From positions 62,001 through 126,000 of the forward strand of contig NZ_PUDR01000010.1 of NCBI RefSeq assembly GCF_003012935.1: a stretch of 64,000 nucleotides of DNA, given 5' to 3'. Made by a program: the position numbers and the translations under genes. Positions 57,691 through 64,000 of this stretch are shown here, one piece after another (within the stretch, counting starts at the first letter, position 1; each line of letters begins with the position of its first letter). The stretch comes from Pannonibacter carbonis. GTDB taxonomy: Bacteria > Pseudomonadota > Alphaproteobacteria > Rhizobiales > Stappiaceae. The notes under the pieces were generated by a model. The model was not told the origin of the DNA. It ran no database searches and saw only the letters and a program-made list of their open reading frames with translations.

Positions 57691-59148
57691 TCAAACCCCG
57701 CTGGCGGGAATGCCGCTGCGTTCCACCTTGCGCGGTGCGACCAGGTCCTTCCAGGTCGACAGGGCCTTGTTGACGGCTGTGACCGGCGGGCGGGCGACGA
57801 ATTCGCCGTGGCCTTCCCGGGTGTTGACCTTCGTCTCTTCAATGGCCACATGGCCGCGGGTCAGCGTGAAGCGCGGCAGGCCCTTCACATGCTTGCCCTC
57901 GAAGACGTTGTAATCGATGGAGGATTGCTGGCTGGCGGCCGAGATCGTCTTTTCCCTGTTCGGGTCCCAGACGACAATGTCCGCGTCCGCGCCCACAAGG
58001 ATCGCGCCCTTCCTCGGATACATGTTGAGGATCTTGGCGATGTTGGTCGAGGTCGCAGCGACGAACTCGTTCATCGTCAGGCGGCCGGTCGCAACACCAT
58101 AGGTCCACAGCATCGGCATGCGGTCTTCAAGTCCCCCGGTGCCATTCGGGATCTGGGTGAAGTTGCCGAGCCCCGTGCGCTTTTGCGCCGTGGTGAAAGC
58201 GCAGTGGTCCGTCGCCACCACCTGCAACGAGCCCGAGGAAAGGCCGGCCCACAGGCTGTCCTGATGCATCTTGTTGCGGAACGGGGGCGACATGACGCGG
58301 CGGGCGGCATGGTCCCAGTCCGGATTGGCATATTCGCTGTCATCGAGCGTCAGATGCTGGATCAGCGGCTCGCCAAAGACGCGCATTCCCTTGGCCCGGG
58401 CGCGGCGCACGGCCTCGTGGCTCTGCTCGCAGGACAAATGCACCACATAAAGCGGCACGCCCGCCATATCGGCGATCATGATGGCGCGGTTGGTGGCCTC
58501 GCCCTCGACCTCTGCGGGCCGCGAATAGGCGTGCGCCTCAGGTCCGGTGTTGCCTTCTGCCAGAAGCTTGGCCTGCATCTGGGCCACCACGTCGCCGTTC
58601 TCGGCATGGACCATGGCAAGCGCCCCCAGTTCCGCGCAGCGCTGGAACGAGGAGAACATCTCGTCGTCATCCACCATCAGCGCGCCCTTGTAGGCCATGA
58701 AGTGCTTGAAGGAATTGATGCCCTTCTGGCGCACGACGGTCTCCATGTCGTTGAATACCTGTTCGCCCCACCAGGTGACCGCCATGTGGAATGAATAGTC
58801 CGCCGTCGCGCGGCTGGTCTTGTTGTGCCACATGGACAGCGCGTCGAGCAGCGACTGGCCGGGGGAGGGCAGGCAGAAATCCACCACCATCGTGGTGCCG
58901 CCGGCAAGCCCGGCGCGGGTGCCGCTTTCAAAGTCATCGGCCGAATAGGTGCCCATGAAGGGCATTTCGAGGTGGACATGCGGGTCGATGCCACCGGGCA
59001 TGACGTAGCAGCCGGTCGCGTCCAGCACCTTGTCGCCGGAAAGGCCCTTGCCGATCTCGACGATCCTGCCGCCCTCGACCTTCACGTCGGCTTCGTAAGT
59101 CAGATCAGCGGTCACCACGGTGCCGCCCTTGATCACAGTGCTTGCCAT
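57691..59148 (-). CDS. hydA: Dihydropyrimidinase / D-hydantoinase
   Basis: 485 residues. It opens the ring of dihydrouracil, dihydrothymine or hydantoins. Metal ligands of the cyclic-amidohydrolase fold are visible: GGIDPHVHLEM (HxH), the carbamylated Lys in KHFMAYKGAL, MVHAENGD, YVVHLSCEQSHE, and the Asp of VATDHCAF. An AAGGGG ribosome site precedes ATG 59148 by eight bases. It is the second step of reductive pyrimidine breakdown, and the hydrolase gene encoding the third step lies upstream on the same strand, separated by an inverted-repeat element. Confidence 0.95.
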   Translation of the reverse strand: MASTVIKGGTVVTADLTYEADVKVEGGRIVEIGKGLSGDKVLDATGCYVMPGGIDPHVHLEMPFMGTYSADDFESGTRAGLAGGTTMVVDFCLPSPGQSLLDALSMWHNKTSRATADYSFHMAVTWWGEQVFNDMETVVRQKGINSFKHFMAYKGALMVDDDEMFSSFQRCAELGALAMVHAENGDVVAQMQAKLLAEGNTGPEAHAYSRPAEVEGEATNRAIMIADMAGVPLYVVHLSCEQSHEAVRRARAKGMRVFGEPLIQHLTLDDSEYANPDWDHAARRVMSPPFRNKMHQDSLWAGLSSGSLQVVATDHCAFTTAQKRTGLGNFTQIPNGTGGLEDRMPMLWTYGVATGRLTMNEFVAATSTNIAKILNMYPRKGAILVGADADIVVWDPNREKTISAASQQSSIDYNVFEGKHVKGLPRFTLTRGHVAIEETKVNTREGHGEFVARPPVTAVNKALSTWKDLVAPRKVERSGIPASGV

Positions 59149-59204
59149 GTCTGTTCCCCTTTTCGTTTCAGCGCTGTCGGTGTTTCCTGCGCTCCCCGGA
59201 ACAC

Positions 59205-59344
59205 CCGCGCCGTCCCGGCCTTGAGCCGGGACCTGTCATGTGAAGTAAATCCGGGCTAGAAGTTCTCGCCACCACCCGTAGATCAAATGCGTCTCGACCC
59301 GAAGCGCTCCTCACGGGTCCCGGCTCAAGGCCGGGACGGCGCGG
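59205..59344. repeat. Perfect 29-bp inverted repeat (REP-like)
   Basis: Arms 59205-59233 and 59316-59344 are exact reverse complements, separated by 82 bases. Each arm contains a small palindrome of the form GTCCCGGC-(5)-GCCGGGAC. This type of repeat is common between genes in alphaproteobacteria. It lies between the M20 hydrolase gene and the dihydropyrimidinase gene. Confidence 0.85.
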
Positions 59345-59377
59345 ATCAAGCACCGAACAGGCCACCAGCCGCATCAC

Positions 59378-60628
59378 TCACCCAACCACTTCCGCCGTCT
59401 CCAGCACTGCATGCAGCAGCACGTCGCAGCCGGCGCCGGCCCAGTCCTTCGAGATGTCCTCCGCCTCGTTGTGCGACAGGCCGCCGACGCAAGGGCACAT
59501 GATCATTGTGGCAGGTGCGACCTTGGCCGCCCAGCAGGCGTCGTGGCCCGCGCCGGAAATCAGATCCATGTGGCTGTAGCCGAGCCGCTCAGCTGCCGCC
59601 CGCACGCTGGACACTAGTTTCGGATCGAAGGTCACCGGATCGAAATGACCGACGGCTTCGACCGCACAGCCGACGCCAAGCGCCTCGCAGATTTCGGCCG
59701 CTTCCGTTTCGATGCGGGCGCGCATGGCGTTGAGCTTGGCGAGATCTGGCGTGCGGATGTCGACCGTGAAGACGACCTTGCCCGGCAGCACGTTGCGCGA
59801 GTTGGGCGAGAAGTTCACCTGGCCGACGCCGCCGACCGCGCCGGGCTGGTTCTCCATCGCCACGGTCTGGACCATTTCCATGATCCGCGCCATGGCGAGG
59901 CCTGCATTGACGCGCAGGTTCATCGGCGTGGAGCCGGTGTGCGCCTCGCGGCCCGTCAGCGTGAACTCCAGCCACCACAGGCCCTGGCAATGGGTGACGA
60001 CGCCGATCTGCTTGTCTTCGGCCTCCAGGATCGGGCCCTGCTCGATGTGCAGTTCGAAATAGGCGTGCATCTTGCGCGCGCCCACCTCTTCCTCGCCGAC
60101 CCAGCCGATGCGCTTCAGCTCCTCGCCGTAGGTCTTGCCCTCCGGGTCCTTGCGGCCATAGGCATAGTCAAGACTGTGCACGCCGGCAAAGACGCCGGAG
60201 GCCAGCATTGCGGGGGCAAAGCGCGCGCCTTCCTCGTTGGCCCAGTTGGTGACGACGATCGGGTGCTTCGTCCTGATGCCGAGGTCGTTCAGCGTGCGCA
60301 CCACCTCAAGGCCGGCCAGAACACCGAGCACGCCGTCATACTTGCCGCCGGTCGGCTGGGTGTCGAGATGCGAGCCGACAAAGACGGGCAGGGCGTCCGG
60401 ATCGGTGCCTGGGCGGGTCAGGAACATCGTCCCCATCTTGTCGACGCCCATCGTCAGGCCGGCGTCCTCGCACCAGGACTGGAACAGCCTGCGGCCTTCG
60501 GCGTCGGCATCCGTCAGGGTCTGACGGTTGTTGCCGCCCGCGATCCCCGGCCCTATCTTCGCCATGTCCATCAGACTGTCCCAGAGCCGGTCCGGGTTGA
60601 TCCTGAGGTTTTGTCCGAGTGCTGCCAT
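59378..60628 (-). CDS. M20-family N-carbamoyl-amino-acid / beta-ureidopropionase-type hydrolase
   Basis: 416 residues. It most likely splits N-carbamoyl-beta-alanine to beta-alanine, CO2 and ammonia; allantoate amidohydrolases share the fold. Metal and catalytic residues: VGSHLDTQPTGGKYDG (HxD), NEEGARFAPAM with the catalytic Glu, ELHIEQGPILE and GAGHDACWAA. An AGGAG site six bases before ATG 60628 overlaps the stop codon of the AT-rich gene upstream. Role inferred from its position beside dihydropyrimidinase and transaminase genes. Confidence 0.92.
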   Translation of the reverse strand: MAALGQNLRINPDRLWDSLMDMAKIGPGIAGGNNRQTLTDADAEGRRLFQSWCEDAGLTMGVDKMGTMFLTRPGTDPDALPVFVGSHLDTQPTGGKYDGVLGVLAGLEVVRTLNDLGIRTKHPIVVTNWANEEGARFAPAMLASGVFAGVHSLDYAYGRKDPEGKTYGEELKRIGWVGEEEVGARKMHAYFELHIEQGPILEAEDKQIGVVTHCQGLWWLEFTLTGREAHTGSTPMNLRVNAGLAMARIMEMVQTVAMENQPGAVGGVGQVNFSPNSRNVLPGKVVFTVDIRTPDLAKLNAMRARIETEAAEICEALGVGCAVEAVGHFDPVTFDPKLVSSVRAAAERLGYSHMDLISGAGHDACWAAKVAPATMIMCPCVGGLSHNEAEDISKDWAGAGCDVLLHAVLETAEVVG

Positions 60629-60637
60629 TTGCTACTC

Positions 60638-61081
60638 CTAAAGTTTGCTAACTAAAGCCCCGATGGAAGCTCCAAGAAACGAACTTAGAACGACGCCAAA
60701 CCACATAAACCAATAATTTATGCGCGTAACTGTCGACATACTGCGGTATGCTCTAAGCAAATTTATCCAATCATATGAACCAAATTTTCTAATGCTCACA
60801 TCATGTCCATCTTTTACTTCAAGAATTTTTCTAAAAACTCCATCCACGCATACAATATTCTGATCTTGATCAAATTCCCGAGATAGAACTAAATATCTAA
60901 AAATACTTTTCTTATTAATTTCATTACGAAGTATATATAGTTCTCCGGACTCGATGTCGTTTTTGTCGCCAAAACTTTGAGACATCAAAACCGTCATGTT
61001 ATTGAAAAAGTTTGTATCTAAACTTTTATATGCGCCGCTTCTATTTTTGTACTTTGTGCTGATTTTTGCAGTGACTGACAT
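60638..61081 (-). CDS. AT-rich orphan gene: tail-anchored protein of unknown function
   Basis: 147 residues from ATG 61081, three bases after the mmsA stop. Not recognised. It is hydrophilic and Asn/Ser/Lys-rich for about 115 residues, with the N-terminal MSVTAKISTKYKNRSGAYKSL, then ends with one strongly hydrophobic helix (INYWFMWFGVVLSSFLGASIGALV), so a C-terminal membrane anchor is likely. A-T-rich codons (AAA, AAT, ATA, AGA) contrast strongly with neighbours and point to recent transfer. The stop codon TAG lies inside the ribosome site of the next gene, which preserves the operon. Confidence 0.65.
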   Translation of the reverse strand: MSVTAKISTKYKNRSGAYKSLDTNFFNNMTVLMSQSFGDKNDIESGELYILRNEINKKSIFRYLVLSREFDQDQNIVCVDGVFRKILEVKDGHDVSIRKFGSYDWINLLRAYRSMSTVTRINYWFMWFGVVLSSFLGASIGALVSKL

Positions 61082-61084
61082 TTT

Positions 61085-62581
<1,497 letters not shown>

Positions 62582-62631
62582 GGTCTGGATCCCCGGACTG
62601 TCCCTGGCGGACTTGTTGTCTTGTCTGGAAG

Positions 62632-62655
62632 GGCCCGCGCGTATCCGCGCGGGCC
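62632..62655. repeat. Hairpin between the transaminase gene and mmsA
   Basis: GGCCCGCGCG (62632-62641) and CGCGCGGGCC (62646-62655) form a perfect 10-bp stem with a four-base loop TATC. It lies 12 bases after the transaminase stop on the minus strand. No T-run follows, so it may stabilise the mRNA rather than end it. Confidence 0.65.
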
Positions 62656-62667
62656 AGGAGTGCCTTG

Positions 62668-64000
62668 TCAGATATTGCTCTGAAGCACGGTGCGCAGCTT
62701 GCCGAACAGCTCGTCGATCTGCGCCTTGGAGATGATCAGCGGCGGCGACAGGGCAATGATGTCGCCGGTGGTGCGGATCAGGAGGCCGTCGTCATAGGCC
62801 TTGAGGAAGGCCGAGAACGCCCGCTTGGTCGGCTCACCGGGGATCGATTCCAGCTCGATGGCACCGATCAGGCCGAGGTTGCGCACGTCGATGACCTTCG
62901 GGCAGTCCTTGAGCGAATGCACCGCATCTTCCCAGTAGGAGGCAAGCTCTGCCGCGCGGGTCAGGAGGCCTTCTTCCTCGTAAGTGTCGAGCGTGCCGAG
63001 GGCGGCAGCGCAGGCAACCGGATGCGCCGAGTATGTATAGCCGTGGAACAGCTCGATCATGTGTTCCGGACCCGTCATGAAGGTCTCGTAGATCTTGCTG
63101 CTGCAGAACACCGCGCCCATCGGGATCACGCCGGAGGTGATGCCCTTGGCGGTGGTGATCAGGTCCGGAACCACGCCGAAATAGTCCGTCGCAAAGCCGG
63201 TGCCGAGACGCCCGAAGCCGGTGATAACCTCGTCGAAGATCAGGAGGATGCCGTGCTGGTCGCAGATTTCGCGCAGGCGCTTCAGGTAGCCCTTCGGCGG
63301 GATCAGCACGCCGGTGGAGCCAGCCACCGGCTCGACGATGACAGCGGCAATGGTCGAGGGATCATGCAGCTGGATGACCTTGATCAGGTCATCAGCAAAC
63401 TCGGCGCCGTGCTCCGGTTCGCCGCGGGTGAAAGCGTTGCGGGCCGGATCATGGGTGTGGCGAATGTGGTCGACACCGCCCAGCATGGTGCCGAAATGCT
63501 TGCGGTTGTTGACGATGCCGCCAACCGAGATGCCGCCAAAGCCGACGCCATGATAGCCGCGCTCGCGGCCGATGAGACGCGTGCGCGACCCCTGGCCGAT
63601 GGCGCGCTGATAGGCGAGCGCAATCTTCAGCGCCGTGTCGACGCTTTCCGAGCCGGAGCCGGTGAAGAACACATGGTCAAGCGGGGAGGGCAGCAGGGCA
63701 GCCAGGCGAGCGGCCAGCTCGAAGGCGCGCGGATGGCCCATCTGGAAGGCCGGCGCATAGTCCATCTCGGCCACTTGGCGTTGCACGGCCTCAACGATGC
63801 GCGGGCGGCCATGGCCGGCGTTGCAGCACCACAGACCCGCAGTGCCGTCCAGCACCTGGCGGCCGTCAGCGGTGGTGTAGTGCATGTCCTTGGCGCCCAC
63901 GAACATGCGTGGGGCCTTCTTGAACTGCCGGTTGGCAGTGAACGGCATCCAGAAAGCTTCAAGATTGTTCGGAATGGCAGCGGTTGCAGCCGTATCAGAC
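62668..64000 (-). CDS. Omega-amino-acid : pyruvate transaminase (5' end outside window)
   Basis: Open from the last base of the window; about 443 residues are seen, and the start lies a codon or two beyond 64000. The frame reads ...NNLEAFWMPFTANRQFKKAP, the usual opening of beta-alanine:pyruvate transaminases. Class-III PLP motifs: FFTGSGSESVDTALKIALA, the PLP-binding Asp in LIFDEVITGFGRLG, and the Lys of TTAKGITSGVIPMG. It turns beta-alanine into malonate semialdehyde, which MmsA encoded downstream consumes. An ATG at 63948 is internal. Confidence 0.92.
   Translation of the reverse strand, partial: SDTAATAAIPNNLEAFWMPFTANRQFKKAPRMFVGAKDMHYTTADGRQVLDGTAGLWCCNAGHGRPRIVEAVQRQVAEMDYAPAFQMGHPRAFELAARLAALLPSPLDHVFFTGSGSESVDTALKIALAYQRAIGQGSRTRLIGRERGYHGVGFGGISVGGIVNNRKHFGTMLGGVDHIRHTHDPARNAFTRGEPEHGAEFADDLIKVIQLHDPSTIAAVIVEPVAGSTGVLIPPKGYLKRLREICDQHGILLIFDEVITGFGRLGTGFATDYFGVVPDLITTAKGITSGVIPMGAVFCSSKIYETFMTGPEHMIELFHGYTYSAHPVACAAALGTLDTYEEEGLLTRAAELASYWEDAVHSLKDCPKVIDVRNLGLIGAIELESIPGEPTKRAFSAFLKAYDDGLLIRTTGDIIALSPPLIISKAQIDELFGKLRTVLQSNI

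Overview
The window is a 64 kb piece of a GC-rich alphaproteobacterial chromosome. Several conserved gene orders support this: trpD-trpC-moaC-moeA, tpiA-secG-pyrG, a lipoyl domain fused to the E1-beta subunit of pyruvate dehydrogenase, and dusB(nifR3)-ntrB-ntrC ... ntrY-ntrX-trkA-dat-hfq-hflX-mazG. The mix of genes resembles Hyphomicrobiales, perhaps Stappiaceae-like genera such as Stappia, Pannonibacter or Labrenzia. That placement is inference from memory, not from a search. Almost all of the window is core chromosome. No phage, plasmid, IS element, CRISPR array or complete mobile element was seen.

Layout. 1-7 kb (minus strand after a truncated molybdopterin oxidoreductase): a GT32-like glycosyltransferase, then moeA, moaC, trpC, trpD and a membrane-anchored SurA/PpiD-type chaperone. 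7-11 kb (plus): tpiA, secG, pyrG and a VOC protein, then tRNA-Lys(TTT). 11.6-18.4 kb: a hypothetical gene, ccdA, a SPOR-like envelope protein, glmU, glmS, a GNAT acetyltransferase and a YbaN-type membrane protein. 18.6-25.3 kb: recG diverging from sdhE-mfd-ftsB. 25.4-33.4 kb (plus): pdhA-pdhB-pdhC, lpd, two GlsB/YeaQ membrane proteins, a thioesterase, lipA and a COQ10/RatA-like protein. This block makes pyruvate dehydrogenase and its lipoyl cofactor. 33.4-36.4 kb (minus): two related secreted proteins of unknown function, a pncC/CinA-type amidase, ispF and ispD.

36.5-53.2 kb is the nitrogen-regulation region: dusB-ntrB-ntrC, then ntrY-ntrX, trkA, a D-amino-acid transaminase, hfq and hflX. A three-gene exporter on the opposite strand (HlyD-type adaptor, RbbA-type double ABC protein, permease) sits between ntrC and ntrY and splits a cluster that is usually continuous. 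53.2-64 kb (minus) reads as a pyrimidine/hydantoin degradation and uptake unit: omega-amino-acid transaminase, methylmalonate/malonate-semialdehyde dehydrogenase, M20-type carbamoyl-amino-acid hydrolase, dihydropyrimidinase, a small secreted protein and an ABC importer (ATPase plus two permeases), followed by mazG. A dihydropyrimidine dehydrogenase and a substrate-binding protein are not in the window.

The most unusual items are the tandem secreted paralogue pair at 33.4-34.5 kb, two visibly AT-rich single-gene insertions (53187-53450 and 60638-61081) fitted tightly between operon genes, the exporter inside the ntr cluster, an NtrX without the sigma-54 contact motif, separate ispD and ispF genes, and a perfect 29-bp inverted repeat upstream of the dihydropyrimidinase gene. 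No complete new system could be shown from the sequence alone.
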